A DNA stretch of 64,000 bases from Acerihabitans arboris (GTDB lineage: Bacteria > Pseudomonadota > Gammaproteobacteria > Enterobacterales > Enterobacteriaceae). Under the pieces are notes generated by a model. It was given only the letters and a program-made list of their open reading frames with translations, was not told the origin of the DNA and did no database searches. Numbering within the stretch: position 1 is the first letter of the stretch; every line of letters starts with the position of its first letter. Location of the stretch: assembly GCF_010131535.1 (NCBI RefSeq), contig NZ_WUBS01000004.1, positions 308,114 to 372,113 on the forward strand. The letters run 5' to 3'. The translations under genes and the position numbers were made by a program. Below are positions 30,251-39,794 of the stretch, in pieces.

Positions 30251-32305
30251 TTAAGCAGCACCGGCCAACCGTTTAACACGGTTCAGGGCCTGTAGTGCGG
30301 ACACATCGATGATCAGCGCCACGCTGCCATCGCCAAGAATAGTGGCGGCCGAAATCCCCGGCACTTTGCGGTAGTTGCTTTCCAGGTTTTTGACCACCAC
30401 CTGATGCTGGCCGATAAGCTGATCCACCAACAGGGCATAACGCCGCCCGGCGCTCTGCAATATCACCACGATGCCCTGGGTAGGGTCGGTCTTGGCGCCG
30501 CTCACATCAAACAAATGGTGCAGTTCCACCAGCGGCAGGTACTCGCCGCGCACCTGCAATACCTGCTCGCCGCCGGCAAGCGGATGCAAATCGTCCGCCT
30601 GCGGCTGCAGCGACTCCATAACGGTGTTCAACGGCAGGATAAAGACATCCTGGTTTACCCGCACCGACATACCGTCAAGGATCGCCAACGTCAGGGGCAG
30701 CAGGATCCGGATGGTGGTGCCCTTGCCGGCCTGGGATAGAATATCCACATGGCCGCCCATCGCCTGGATGTTGCGTTTCACCACATCCATACCCACCCCG
30801 CGTCCCGAGACATCGGTCACCTGTTCGGCGGTAGAGAATCCCGGCGCGAAGATCAGCATGCCCACCTCTTCGTCGGTCATGCTGTCGTTAACCGGCAGGC
30901 CCTGGGACAACGCTTTCGCCAGGATCCTTTCGCGGTTCAGCCCGGCGCCGTCATCGCTCACCTCGATACAAATGTTGCCGCCCTGATGCTCGGCGCGCAG
31001 CTGCAGGTTGCCGACGGCGGGCTTGCCCAGCGCGATACGGATGTCCGGCGACTCGATGCCGTGATCAAGACTGTTGCGCACCAAATGGGTCAACGGGTCG
31101 ATGATGCGTTCAATCAGGCTCTTGTCCAGTTCGGTGGAGCTGCCCTCCAGGGTCAACTGCACCTGCTTGTCCAGCCTGGCGGCCAGATCGCGCACCAGCC
31201 GGGGGAAGCGGTTAAACACATACTCCATCGGCATCATGCGAATCGACATCACCGATTCCTGCAGGTCGCGGGCGTTGCGCTCCAATTGTCCCATGCTGAT
31301 CAGCAAATCGCTGTGCTCGACCGGGTCCAGGGCGCCGGACCGCTGGGCGATCATGGATTGCGTAATCACCAGTTCGCCGACCAGGTTGATCAGTTGGTCC
31401 ACTTTTTCCACCGCCACCCGGATGCTGGTATCGGCGGGTTTTACACGCGCCGTGCCGACCTCGGCCTGCCTGGCCGGCGCGGCGTTGATCGGCGTAACAT
31501 TATCGGCTAGGGTATCGTTGGCGGGCGCCAGGTTTGCGGCCGCGGTCGCAGCGACGCTGGCGGCGGCATCCCCGCCCGGCGCAGGGGCGGCGGCCACCGT
31601 ATCAGCAACCGGCGCGGCATCAAAATGAATCTGGTCGGCATCCAGCACAAAGCACAGCACCGCGCAGATATCATCCTCGCTCACCGTGGTCTGCAGGCTG
31701 GCGCTCAGGCCGTCAGACGATTCATGATGTTCAAGCACCGTGCCGAGATTGCCCAGTTCCTCAAGCATCAAGGGTATTTCACCGGGCTTAAGGCCGCTTA
31801 GCCGTATGCTGAGCGCCGCGTCCGTCGCGGCCAGTTTAGCGGACTTTGCCGGGGAAAGGCTGTCGCCGGCCTGCGGCGCCGGATGGCCGGCGGCGTCGGG
31901 CGCAACGCCGCCTTTGGCTTCCAGCGCCAGCTGACGCAACGCCTCGCAGATATAAGCAAAGCTTGCCGCATCCGGTTCCTGAGCCGTTTTATAGGCGTCT
32001 AATTGATCCTGCATGATATCTTTGGTTTCCAAAAACAGGTTAACAATCGCCGTGCTGAGGGACATCTCACCCCGCCGCGCCTCGTCCAGCAGGTTTTCCA
32101 GCAAGTGGGTGGTTTCCTGCAATACCGTAAATCCGAAGGTACCTGCCCCGCCCTTGATGGAATGGGCGGCGCGAAAAATCGCGTTAAGCTGTTCGCTATC
32201 CGGACTTTGCGGATCCAGGACCAGCAGATGCTGTTCCATATCCGCTAGCAGTTCGGCGGCCTCATCAAAAAATGTTTGGTAAAAAGCGCTCAATTCCATG
32301 CTCAC
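30251..32305 (-). CDS. cheA: Chemotaxis histidine kinase CheA
   Basis: 684 residues from a GTG (GTG-AGC-ATG, as in E. coli cheA) with GAGG seven bases upstream. CheA autophosphorylates and passes phosphate to CheY and CheB. Domains: P1 with phospho-His48 (FRAAHSIKGGAGTFG), P2 (about 150-240), an Ala/Pro/Thr linker, P3 dimer helices, P4 ATPase with LVRNSLDHGIESPD and the G-box TAEQVTDVSGRGVGMDVV, and P5, the CheW-like end. It is about 30 residues longer than E. coli CheA, mainly in linkers. The gap to motB is 4 bases. Confidence 0.98.
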   Translation of the reverse strand: MSMELSAFYQTFFDEAAELLADMEQHLLVLDPQSPDSEQLNAIFRAAHSIKGGAGTFGFTVLQETTHLLENLLDEARRGEMSLSTAIVNLFLETKDIMQDQLDAYKTAQEPDAASFAYICEALRQLALEAKGGVAPDAAGHPAPQAGDSLSPAKSAKLAATDAALSIRLSGLKPGEIPLMLEELGNLGTVLEHHESSDGLSASLQTTVSEDDICAVLCFVLDADQIHFDAAPVADTVAAAPAPGGDAAASVAATAAANLAPANDTLADNVTPINAAPARQAEVGTARVKPADTSIRVAVEKVDQLINLVGELVITQSMIAQRSGALDPVEHSDLLISMGQLERNARDLQESVMSIRMMPMEYVFNRFPRLVRDLAARLDKQVQLTLEGSSTELDKSLIERIIDPLTHLVRNSLDHGIESPDIRIALGKPAVGNLQLRAEHQGGNICIEVSDDGAGLNRERILAKALSQGLPVNDSMTDEEVGMLIFAPGFSTAEQVTDVSGRGVGMDVVKRNIQAMGGHVDILSQAGKGTTIRILLPLTLAILDGMSVRVNQDVFILPLNTVMESLQPQADDLHPLAGGEQVLQVRGEYLPLVELHHLFDVSGAKTDPTQGIVVILQSAGRRYALLVDQLIGQHQVVVKNLESNYRKVPGISAATILGDGSVALIIDVSALQALNRVKRLAGAA

Positions 32306-32309
32306 GAAA

Positions 32310-33440
32310 TCACCTCTGCTGTGAATCACGTTCGTTAAACGGCGAGGCGGCCGGAGCCGAAGCCCCGGATGGCGACGTTGCCGGCGCCGGTACCGCAGTT
32401 CCTGATGGCGCCGCTGCCGGCGCCGTGGAGTTTGCCGGCGCCGTATCCGGAACTGTTTTGTTGCTTCCCGCCGGCGATGCGGTCGAAACGGGCGCCGCTG
32501 CAGCAACGGCCGCTGACGCCGGTGCCGCGCTTTCCGCCGCCGCGTCGGTGGCGGCCTTGAACGACGGCTGTTGCGTTAATCCTTTCGGGTTGTTGATCTC
32601 CACTCCCTGGCTCTGCACGTTTTCATGCTCGATACTGAGTTCCGTTTGTTTATTCAACACCAGCAGGCTGATGCGCCGGTTAATCGCCGCGTCGGGCTGC
32701 TGCGGCGCCAGGCTCATGGTGGCGGCCATGCCCACCACCCGCAGGATTTTGCCTTCAGCCAGTCCGCCGGTTATCAGCTCGCGCCGGGAGGCGTTAGCGC
32801 GATCCGCCGATAGCTCCCAGTTGCTATAGCCGCGTTCGCCGCTCGCATAAGGAATGGCGTCGGTATGGCCGGAAATACTGATTTTATTAGGAATGTCATT
32901 AAGGATCGGCGCAATCCCGCGCAGCACATCCCGCATATAGGGCTCTACCCGCGCGCTGCCGGTTTCGAACATCGGCCGGTTCTGGCTATCGAGGATCTGG
33001 ATGCGCAGTCCCTCCTCCACCAGGTTGATCAACAACTGCGGCCGCAGCACCCGCAGGCGCGGATCGGATTCAATCAGTTGGTCCAGGCGCTCGCGCAGTT
33101 TATTGAGCCGTTTCTTTTCCAGCTTATCCATCAGGTCGTTAATGCTCTTATGCACATCGCCCTGCTGGCGCGTCGGATCCTCGCCGCCGCCCGGTATCGG
33201 GCTGGTGGCCGAGCTGCTGCGATCGCCCCCGGTCAACGCTACGTTCAGCGGGGTACGGAAATATTCAGCAATGGTGGTCAATTCCTGAGGACTGGCGATG
33301 GATAGCAGCCACATCACCAAAAAGAACGCCATCATCGCGGTCATGAAATCCGCATAGGCTATCTTCCAGGCGCCGCCGTGCTCGGCATGGCGTTTGGGCG
33401 AGCGCCGCTTGCGCACCACCACTATTGGCTGGTTTTTCAT
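32310..33440 (-). CDS. motB: Flagellar stator protein MotB with long tail
   Basis: 376 residues; E. coli MotB has 308. MotB anchors the stator to peptidoglycan and carries the proton-accepting Asp, here Asp31 in [18 protein letters not shown]. The OmpA-like domain binds peptidoglycan ([32 protein letters not shown]). After about residue 300 the protein continues in an Ala/Pro/Thr/Ser-rich low-complexity tail with no fold I recognise, which accounts for the extra length. It overlaps motA by 4 bases. Confidence 0.96.
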   Translation of the reverse strand: MKNQPIVVVRKRRSPKRHAEHGGAWKIAYADFMTAMMAFFLVMWLLSIASPQELTTIAEYFRTPLNVALTGGDRSSSATSPIPGGGEDPTRQQGDVHKSINDLMDKLEKKRLNKLRERLDQLIESDPRLRVLRPQLLINLVEEGLRIQILDSQNRPMFETGSARVEPYMRDVLRGIAPILNDIPNKISISGHTDAIPYASGERGYSNWELSADRANASRRELITGGLAEGKILRVVGMAATMSLAPQQPDAAINRRISLLVLNKQTELSIEHENVQSQGVEINNPKGLTQQPSFKAATDAAAESAAPASAAVAAAAPVSTASPAGSNKTVPDTAPANSTAPAAAPSGTAVPAPATSPSGASAPAASPFNERDSQQR

Positions 33441-34324
33441 GCATCCTCTTCCACCGGCTGCTTAACCGGTTCCCTGGCGAGCCTGACATGGGCCTCCAGC
33501 TCGCTGAACGATGGCCGCTCGGCGGAAAACAGCGTCTTACGCCCGAACTCCACCGCTATCTGCGGCGCATAGCCGTGAATACTGGAGAGCAGGGTGATCT
33601 TGATGCATTGCATCATCTTGGTGGTTTCGTCTTTCTTTTGTCGCAGCAGCGAGGCCAACGGCGAGATAAAACCATAGGCCAGCAGGATGCCTAAAAAAGT
33701 GCCCACCATCGCCTGGGCTATCAGCGCGCCAAGCTCCACCGCCGACCGATCCGCCGAAGCGAGCGCGTGCACCACCCCCATGACCGCGGCGACAATACCA
33801 AACGCCGGCAGCGAATCCCCTACCTGCCCGAGACTGGCGGCCGGTATTTCGCATTCGTGCTCATAAGTTTCGATTTCCTCATCCATCAGCGATTCAATTT
33901 CAAACGCGTTCATATTGCCGCCAATCATCAGGCGCAAATAATCAGTGATGAAATCCACAAGTTGTTTATCAGCCAGAATACGCGGGTAGAGTTTAAATAT
34001 TTCGCTCTCATTGGGCGTATCGATATCAAACTCCAGTACCAGCATTCCGTGCTGGCGCGCCTTGGCCATCAAACGAAATAGCAATGCCATCAGGTCCATA
34101 TATAGGGATTTGTTATATTTGGAGCCGCGGAATAACAGCGGGAAGGACTTCATTGTCGATTTAATCGCTTTGGCGTTATTACCGACAATAAAAGCGCCGA
34201 CGCCCGCGCCCGCAATGATAAGAAATTCGGAAGGTTGGTACAACGCGCCCAAATGGCCGCCGACTAAGATATAACCGCCAAATACGGCGCCTATGACCAC
34301 AAGGTATCCCACTATCACTAACAC
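33437..34324 (-). CDS. motA: Flagellar stator protein MotA
   Basis: 295 residues, the E. coli length, when read from the GTG at 34324; GGAG lies seven bases upstream and upstream codons match nothing. MotA forms the proton channel with MotB and contacts FliG. Four transmembrane helices are seen, and the torque residues Arg90 and Glu98 are at the E. coli positions ([14 protein letters not shown]). The conserved [20 protein letters not shown] is intact. A sigma-28 promoter lies upstream inside flhC. Confidence 0.98.
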   Translation of the reverse strand: MLVIVGYLVVIGAVFGGYILVGGHLGALYQPSEFLIIAGAGVGAFIVGNNAKAIKSTMKSFPLLFRGSKYNKSLYMDLMALLFRLMAKARQHGMLVLEFDIDTPNESEIFKLYPRILADKQLVDFITDYLRLMIGGNMNAFEIESLMDEEIETYEHECEIPAASLGQVGDSLPAFGIVAAVMGVVHALASADRSAVELGALIAQAMVGTFLGILLAYGFISPLASLLRQKKDETTKMMQCIKITLLSSIHGYAPQIAVEFGRKTLFSAERPSFSELEAHVRLAREPVKQPVEEDA

Positions 34325-34449
34325 ATCCGTTCTCCCGGTAAAAAGATGTCGGCCGGCGCGCGGTACATCCGGGAAACCGAACGACGATCGCCGTGGCAAG
34401 GTTATGCCTGGATATCGCCATGGTGATCGTCATCCATCAGGATTACCCT

Positions 34450-35031
34450 TCATACCGCGTGCTGCGCCTGCTCATCCAGCAGCTTGGGATTAATATCGGC
34501 CGCTACCGGCAAAAGTTTACGTCTTTTTACCGCCCGGGACGGGGGCTGGCACAAACTGCAGACAAATCCGTAGGCAGGCTGATGGGCGTAGGTGATAAAG
34601 TGACCGTGGCAATGGCTGCACGGGGTCAATTGCAGCATGCCGCTTTCGACAAAGCGCACCAGGGTCCAGGCGCGGGTTAACGCCAGTATCGGTTGTTCGC
34701 CCTCTTGCTGCGGACACTGTTCCAGATACAAACGGTACGCCCTGATCACCGCTTCCACACCCGTGCACTGCCCGTTCTGCAGCAATACCTGGAAAATATT
34801 ATAAAACATCGACGAGTGGATATTCTGTTCCCAGGTCATGAACCAATCAGTCGAAAACGGCAGCATGCCCTTGGGCGGCGGACTTCCCCGCAGCTCTTTG
34901 TATAATTTGATCAGCCTGCCGCGGCTGAGCTGCGTTTCGCTTTCCAGCATTTGCAGCCGGGCGCCCAGCGTAATCAGTTCCATGGCGAGCTGGATATCCT
35001 TGGCTTCCTGGACAATACTTTTACCGACCAT
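34450..35031 (-). CDS. flhC: Flagellar master regulator FlhC
   Basis: 193 residues. With FlhD it forms the D4C2 activator that turns on class II flagellar genes. The zinc site is complete: CSHC near residue 138 and CSLC near residue 158, in [20 protein letters not shown] and FVCSLC. The N-terminal part ([20 protein letters not shown]) is the helical DNA-binding region. It starts 2 bases after the flhD stop. Its 3' end contains the motA promoter. Confidence 0.98.
   Translation of the reverse strand: MVGKSIVQEAKDIQLAMELITLGARLQMLESETQLSRGRLIKLYKELRGSPPPKGMLPFSTDWFMTWEQNIHSSMFYNIFQVLLQNGQCTGVEAVIRAYRLYLEQCPQQEGEQPILALTRAWTLVRFVESGMLQLTPCSHCHGHFITYAHQPAYGFVCSLCQPPSRAVKRRKLLPVAADINPKLLDEQAQHAV
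34493..34519 (-). promoter_or_regulatory. Sigma-28 promoter of motAB-cheAW inside flhC
   Basis: Minus strand: TAAACTTT, 11 bases, GCCGATAT, which matches 14 of 16 consensus positions with exact spacing. It lies within the last 25 codons of flhC, 169 bases before the motA GTG. This separates late motility genes from the early flhDC message. Confidence 0.85.
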
Positions 35032-35033
35032 CG

Positions 35034-35384
35034 TTATGCCCTTTTCTTTGGCAAATGGCTGTCTTTTGCCGCTAGCCGTTCTTGCAGTTGGCTGGATAAC
35101 AATATGCCGGTATGTATTTGTTGTAATTCATCCACACGGGAGTCCTGCGTTAATTGCGTAATGGTCTGGTAATCGTCAAAGCGAAACAGACACAGCAGCT
35201 GATTCGTTTCAGCTAATTTTACCATTTGCGGCAATGTCAACGTCATTAATACATCGGCCATGGTGGCGTTAATTCCCAGCCGAAACATTGCCGACGCCTT
35301 TTCTTGATTTATCAGACGCTGCGCCAATAATAAATAGGATAAATTTATATCGTAAACATGTTTGCGTATTTCATTCGTATTCAT
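35034..35384 (-). CDS. flhD: Flagellar master regulator FlhD
   Basis: 116 residues. FlhD is the partner of FlhC in the class I activator. The sequence [20 protein letters not shown] and [20 protein letters not shown] is typical. Preceded by a roughly 260-base leader and a promoter with CRP and RcsAB sites, so motility should respond to cAMP and envelope stress. Confidence 0.98.
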   Translation of the reverse strand: MNTNEIRKHVYDINLSYLLLAQRLINQEKASAMFRLGINATMADVLMTLTLPQMVKLAETNQLLCLFRFDDYQTITQLTQDSRVDELQQIHTGILLSSQLQERLAAKDSHLPKKRA

Positions 35385-35625
35385 TTTCCCATCCCTCTAG
35401 ACTATGTTTAAAAACATAACTTGGGTGATAAAATATCGCCCGGTATCCGGGGATCTTTCCCCTGGGTGGCTAATGAAAATCGACGATACCGTACATACTT
35501 ATATTGTCCGGTAACCGAAGCGGCTATTTATACAAGCCGTACCGTTAAATATTTTAGGTGTAAAATTTGCCCAAAACTGACCTAACTCATTAGGGTTTCT
35601 TCCATGAAACATTTTTACAAATTAG

Positions 35626-35639
35626 TGAGATTATTCCTA
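35626..35639 (-). promoter_or_regulatory. RcsAB box in the flhDC leader
   Basis: Minus strand TAGGAATAATCTCA fits the RcsAB consensus TRVGAAWAWTSYGR at 13 of 14 positions and resembles the E. coli flhDC box (TAGGAAAAATCTTA). It starts about 5 bases after the predicted transcription start, the same place as in E. coli, where RcsB with RcsA represses motility. rcsA itself is 4 kb away in this window. Confidence 0.75.
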
Positions 35640-35643
35640 ATTG

Positions 35644-35680
35644 CGCCGCAACTCTAACGCTGATTCCGTCGTTCATACAA
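35644..35680 (-). promoter_or_regulatory. Predicted flhDC promoter
   Basis: Minus strand -35 TTGTAT (35675-35680), 18-base spacer, -10 TAGAGT (35651-35656), start near 35644. The hexamers are weak, which suits an activator-dependent promoter. The position is supported by the fixed distances to the CRP site (about -72) and RcsAB box (about +5), both close to the E. coli layout. Confidence 0.6.
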
Positions 35681-35708
35681 TCTACCCCCTGCCAAATTTT
35701 AGATAAAG

Positions 35709-35724
35709 TGTGATCTAGATCACA
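35709..35724 (-). promoter_or_regulatory. CRP-cAMP site of flhDC
   Basis: TGTGATCTAGATCACA is a perfect palindrome and matches the CRP consensus core. Its centre is about 72 bases before the predicted flhDC start, as for the E. coli site at -71.5. It should couple motility to catabolite state. Confidence 0.9.
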
Positions 35725-36022
35725 GAAATTTAGCTTACTTGATCAGAATTGCTACTGGTCTGACATGTTCAGTGTTCAAAAAATGAGCTAAAAAAATAAT
35801 AGCTACTTTTTTTTTACATTTCAGGCCATTGAATCAGGGGAATCCACTAACTTTCCTCAAAATAACAGAATACCATTCGATATCTCAAATTCGCGCCCTA
35901 AAATATCTCCCAAAAAAGAATTCATCAGCATAAATGCTGTTTTTTCGGAATTCATGGCGTGGATACATCAATAACATTATTGAAACATCTCTAATGGTGC
36001 TTACGTGATTTGCGGCCATTTT

Positions 36023-36041
36023 TTGTACATAAAATGTACAA
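36023..36041. promoter_or_regulatory. Palindrome TTGTACAT-AAA-ATGTACAA
   Basis: Perfect 8-bp arms around AAA in the AT-rich flhD upstream region, about 640 bases before flhD. The shape suits a dimeric regulator, but I cannot name one. It may equally be chance in AT-rich DNA. Confidence 0.35.
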
Positions 36042-36574
36042 TTCAGACGCTGTCGGTTAACAATGGGAGGATAGGGTCAGTATGAAGAAATGAAAAGTAA
36101 ATGTTTATGTAGCTGTTTAAATGACAAGCGCACTCCCACAACTAAAATAGGCGCGTGTGATTATCATCGGCATACTTATTCAAAACTTGAGTTAAAACTG
36201 ATCAAAATTTTGGCAAAAATTGCATTAAGTCTTTATTTTAGATCGTTTTTTATACCATCCAAATTATAGCGACGGAAACGCGCAGAAATATCAAAAGGAA
36301 TAGGTCGGCACACCCTGGGTACCCCAGCGCGGGGCGCGAACCTATATATGCGCGGCGGGAAAGGATTTATATGTACCTCATGGGTAATACGCCGTGGGCG
36401 CGCCGAACCTCCTGGCGATCCGGCGGGCGTGATGAACCACGTGGCTTTAAGGCGAAGCAACATCGTCACCGTCGCCATCAAATCGGCACAACGATGACGT
36501 GATGGTGGGAAGGATGAGGCCGTGAAACCACCAGGGCGGCGGCGCCTGACGATATAGAGCGTGCCGCATGCCCT

Positions 36575-36608
36575 CTCCCCTGCTTATCCTGTCGGGTGGG
36601 CAGGGGAG
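36575..36608. terminator. Possible terminator hairpin after otsA
   Basis: CTCCCCTGC (36575-36583) pairs with GCAGGGGAG (36600-36608) around a 16-base loop, 14 bases beyond the otsA stop. On the minus strand no U-run follows; on the plus strand CCTGTTTTG does. Orientation is therefore unclear. Confidence 0.4.
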
Positions 36609-36621
36609 CCTGTTTTGACCG

Positions 36622-38010
36622 CTAGGCGTCGTTTGTCGCCGCGATGGCGGGCACGGCCTTCAAATCATTAAGGAACGATTGACGCCAGTGCACTATGTCA
36701 TTTTTGGTAATCACCTTCATCATTTCCGCATGGCGCGAAATCCGCTCTTCCAGCGGCATGCTGAGGGCCTTGTCCAGGGCCGCGGCTACGCCGTCCCGGT
36801 CATAGGGATTCACCAGCAGCGCGGTGGTCAGCTCGTTGGCGGCGCCGGCAAAACGCGAAAGGATCAGTACCCCCGGATTGGCGGGATCCTGGGAGGCGAC
36901 ATACTCTTTCGCCACCAGGTTCATACCGTCACGCAACGGCGTCACCAGGCCGACTTCGCAATGGCGGAAAATTTTCATCAGCAGGCTGCGCTCATAATGC
37001 TGGTTGAGGTAGAACAGCGGCGTCCACTCCAGCGTTGAGAAATGACCGTTAATCCTGCCCGCTTCCGTCTCCAGTTCGTGGCGGATATCCTGATAGGCCT
37101 GCACGTCGCCGCGGGAGGTCGGCGCAATTTGGAAAAAGCGGATATTGCCGCGGTGTTGCGGATAATTTTCCAACAAGGTTTCAAACGCCTGGAATCGCTC
37201 CGGCAGCCCTTTCGAATAATCCAGGCGGTCAACGCTGATAATCAACTGGCCGTTGAGCTTATCGCGCAGATGCGCAAGCTTGGGCGGCAACGCGCCTTCG
37301 GCCAGCTCACGAATACTGTCCGGCTCCACGCCGATGGGATAGACGCGAACCGTGACCGATTTGCCATAGGCGGCAAAACGATCTTCATCCAGCTGTTCCA
37401 CATCGGTGACCAGCGACAGGTTTTCAATAAATGCCAAACGGTCGGTTTCCGCCTGGAAGCCGATCAAATCGTACTCGCACAACATTTCCAGCAGTTCTTT
37501 GCGCGGCGGCAGGGCATTAAATATTTCCGACGTCGGGAAAGGTATGTGCAGGAAAAAACCAATGCGGTTGGTCATACCCAGTTTGCGGCACGCAGCGGCA
37601 AAAGGTAATAAATGATAATCGTGGATCCACAGGATATCATCGTCTTGCACTAGCGGCTGCAGCCGGCCGGCCAGCTTTTCATTTACCTGGCAATACCCGT
37701 CGTAATCCTCACGCTGGTATTGCACCAGATCCAGGCGATAGTGAAACGCCGGCCAGATGACGGTATTGGAAAAATTGAGATAATACTGGTCATATTCACT
37801 TTGTTTTAAGCTAAAGGCGGCGAACGTAATGTTGTCCTGCTGGTTCTTTTCCAAAGGGAGCTCGTCTTCGCTGATTTTCCCGTTCCAGCCGAACCACATG
37901 CCGCCCGCGTCCTTCAGTGAATCCATAATACCGACGGCCAGGCCGCCCGCGCTTTCCTTTTTACCTTCCATAGCCGCAATACGGTTCGACACTACTATTA
38001 AGCGACTCAT
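36622..38010 (-). CDS. otsA: Trehalose-6-phosphate synthase OtsA
   Basis: 462 residues (E. coli 474). OtsA joins UDP-glucose and glucose-6-phosphate into trehalose-6-phosphate, the first step in making the osmoprotectant trehalose. GT20 features are intact: SNRIAAMEGKKESAGGLAVG, IWIHDYHLLPFA, SVDRLDYSKGLPERFQAFE and TPLRDGMNLVAKEYVASQ. It overlaps otsB by 4 bases. In enterics otsBA is RpoS-dependent and induced by salt. Confidence 0.98.
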   Translation of the reverse strand: MSRLIVVSNRIAAMEGKKESAGGLAVGIMDSLKDAGGMWFGWNGKISEDELPLEKNQQDNITFAAFSLKQSEYDQYYLNFSNTVIWPAFHYRLDLVQYQREDYDGYCQVNEKLAGRLQPLVQDDDILWIHDYHLLPFAAACRKLGMTNRIGFFLHIPFPTSEIFNALPPRKELLEMLCEYDLIGFQAETDRLAFIENLSLVTDVEQLDEDRFAAYGKSVTVRVYPIGVEPDSIRELAEGALPPKLAHLRDKLNGQLIISVDRLDYSKGLPERFQAFETLLENYPQHRGNIRFFQIAPTSRGDVQAYQDIRHELETEAGRINGHFSTLEWTPLFYLNQHYERSLLMKIFRHCEVGLVTPLRDGMNLVAKEYVASQDPANPGVLILSRFAGAANELTTALLVNPYDRDGVAAALDKALSMPLEERISRHAEMMKVITKNDIVHWRQSFLNDLKAVPAIAATNDA

Positions 38011-38795
38011 AAATCCTCCCCAACCGAACTTTTGGTTTTAATAGAATAATTATCTAGTTGTTCAACCAGTGACAATAGCCAAAGATGGACGTGCCCCACA
38101 TCGTCCAGATGATAACGTGCCGCGGTGTCACCCGGCCCGACCTTAATGGATATGCCGTTCAGGGCGTTGACCTGGATAAACCCGGCCTCATCCGTCAGAT
38201 CGTCGCCGATAAACAGCGGCGTCCTGCCGGCAAAAGGGACTTCCCGCATAAAAGCCTTGATGGCGGCGCCCTTGTCGACGCCCTTCGGTTTAAGATCCAC
38301 GACGCATTTTCCCGGCTGCAGCGTAAGCTCGGCATAGCGATCGACGAAAGCTTCAGCCACCGCCAGGATATCATGTTGATACTGCGGCGCCTGGCGATAA
38401 TGCAGGGCGTAGGCCATGCCTTTCGCCTCAATATGGCAACCCGGAAATCCGGCGATGGCCGCCGTAAGTTCCCGCTCCAGCTTTTGTGCGAGCGGCGGCG
38501 ATAATTCGGTGCGGTGAATATTTCCCTGCGCATCCCGGCGTTCGGCCCCATGTACGCCCGCGGCGGGGCCGAGGAGCGGAGCGCTGAGAGCGTCGAGCTC
38601 CATTAAGGCGCGGCCGGAGACCAAGGCCAGTGCTCCCCCGGTGGCGTTAAATAGGGTGCCTAAAGCCTGTTTAATATTATCGGGAATGGACACCATTTCG
38701 GGTCGTTTTTCGATGGGGGCCAGGGTACCGTCCAGATCGAAAAAACAGGCAAAGGTGTCCAGGGGTATCGGGGGTAGCGAATCACTGTCAGTCAT
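38007..38795 (-). CDS. otsB: Trehalose-6-phosphate phosphatase OtsB
   Basis: 262 residues from the ATG of MTDSDSLPP with AGGA eight bases upstream; an ATG five codons earlier is less well placed. OtsB dephosphorylates trehalose-6-phosphate. HAD motifs: FFDLDGTLAPI (motif I), LVSGR (II), KPKGVDKGAAI (III lysine) and FIGDDLTDEAGF (IV). First gene of otsBA. I see no strong sigma-70 promoter upstream. Confidence 0.97.
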   Translation of the reverse strand: MTDSDSLPPIPLDTFACFFDLDGTLAPIEKRPEMVSIPDNIKQALGTLFNATGGALALVSGRALMELDALSAPLLGPAAGVHGAERRDAQGNIHRTELSPPLAQKLERELTAAIAGFPGCHIEAKGMAYALHYRQAPQYQHDILAVAEAFVDRYAELTLQPGKCVVDLKPKGVDKGAAIKAFMREVPFAGRTPLFIGDDLTDEAGFIQVNALNGISIKVGPGDTAARYHLDDVGHVHLWLLSLVEQLDNYSIKTKSSVGEDL

Positions 38796-38926
38796 ACCTG
38801 TTATCCTCATTTATAACCGCGGGCGTCGGTATTACGGGCGCATCGCTGGATAAGTGGTGCGCTACAGCGCATTAGCGCAGCCCTGAAATGACATGTGGTA
38901 AGCGGGTAACAAAGGAGTGAGAGATA

Positions 38927-38989
38927 ATGAAGTGGATTTTAGTAATCGTCATTCTCCTTGAAACTGCGCTGACTTATCGCGGAACATAA
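38927..38989 (+). CDS. Candidate 20-residue hydrophobic small protein
   Basis: ATG at 38927 has AAAGGAGTG upstream, a strong ribosome site with GGAG 9 bases from the ATG, in an otherwise empty gap. The peptide is MKWILVIVILLETALTYRGT, one hydrophobic stretch with a short polar end. Its size and pattern recall type I toxins such as the Ibs peptides, but the match is only general. Alternatives are a leader peptide or chance. No paired antisense RNA could be identified by eye. Confidence 0.4.
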   Translation: MKWILVIVILLETALTYRGT

Positions 38990-39794
38990 GGCGCAAGATT
39001 AATGCACCCAGCGGGAATGGGCCGGCCTGCCTGGCGCACTTTCTGTCCCACCTGTCCTTCGGGCGGCAGTGAACACTTTAGTTAGTATAGACAATAATTT
39101 TTCATCTGTCATAAATGGCGAAAAACGCCGTTAACGCTGGAAAGCACCCGGCAAATACTTCAACATTATCGATAAGTTCCATTCTATGGTACCGCATGCC
39201 CTGCAACAAACGGAGTAAAAACAGACAGTAAAAGTATAAAATTGTATATAAAGTTAAATCTTCGTACACAGATAAGGTTAAAAAGCACCCATTTCGACCA
39301 AAAAGCACACAGACGTAAATGATAATCAGTCAACTTTTATGCACATGGCATCCTAATATATTGATAATCATATTAAAAATAAACATCAGGTGAACAAACG
39401 CAACGCCAACGGCCTAAACGGTTTGCAGAAAAAATCACACATGATTAATCATGAATTTTTCTTATGTTTATTCTGTTCTGTTTGTAATATGATTTGGTCA
39501 ACAAACCTCTTGCCTTTAATCGAAAGCGCCTGCCGCTTGGCAAATTAGTGCGTCAACCCTATGCGCGGTGCCCAGCGAATTGAGCACCTGCCTTAAACGT
39601 GACATCGCTAGACTTAAGTCAAATTTATCGATTCAGTTTTGGGAGGCCGCTCCCAAAAAATTGTCGTTGAACTTGATTGTGAATTGTTGTTAAAAGATTA
39701 GGTAACTGTGAAGCTTTATGAAATCACCAGGCCAATAAAAAGCATTTTATCGTTGATAAAAACAGATAACCAAATTTAAATGAGGGTGCGCGCT
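38990..39794. other. rcsA upstream region, no gene seen
   Basis: About 800 bases, AT-rich, with short frames only. The 68-codon minus frame at 39102-39308 starts poorly and resembles nothing I know. The notable element is the palindrome at 39637. In E. coli, rcsA is silenced by H-NS and autoactivated through an RcsAB box; I could not find a confident box here. Confidence 0.6.
39637..39658. promoter_or_regulatory. Perfect inverted repeat upstream of rcsA
   Basis: TTTTGGGAG and CTCCCAAAA are exactly complementary across a 4-base gap (GCCG), 137 bases before the rcsA ATG. It could be an operator, a leader-RNA hairpin, or on the minus strand a terminator-like stem with a short U-tail. Nothing decides between these. 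Confidence 0.5.

Larger units (their letters stand above)
35385..36621. other. flhD-otsA intergenic region, no gene seen
   Basis: A 1237-base gap. The part nearest flhD carries the flhDC promoter. 35730-36230 is AT-rich with no credible gene. 36233-36500 is GC-richer with an 82-codon minus-strand frame that I do not recognise and do not call. In E. coli uspC lies here; I see no trace of it. AT-rich upstream DNA of this kind often binds H-NS, which is inference. Confidence 0.7.

Noticed and set aside
35935..35955. CAGCAT..ATGCTG with U-run as a terminator
   Set aside because: Stem of 5-6 pairs is weak, the loop is too tight, and no upstream plus-strand gene needs it.
36233..36481. 82-codon minus-strand gene between flhD and otsA
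   Set aside because: No recognisable domain, no convincing ribosome site, and biased Arg/Pro composition; more likely chance.
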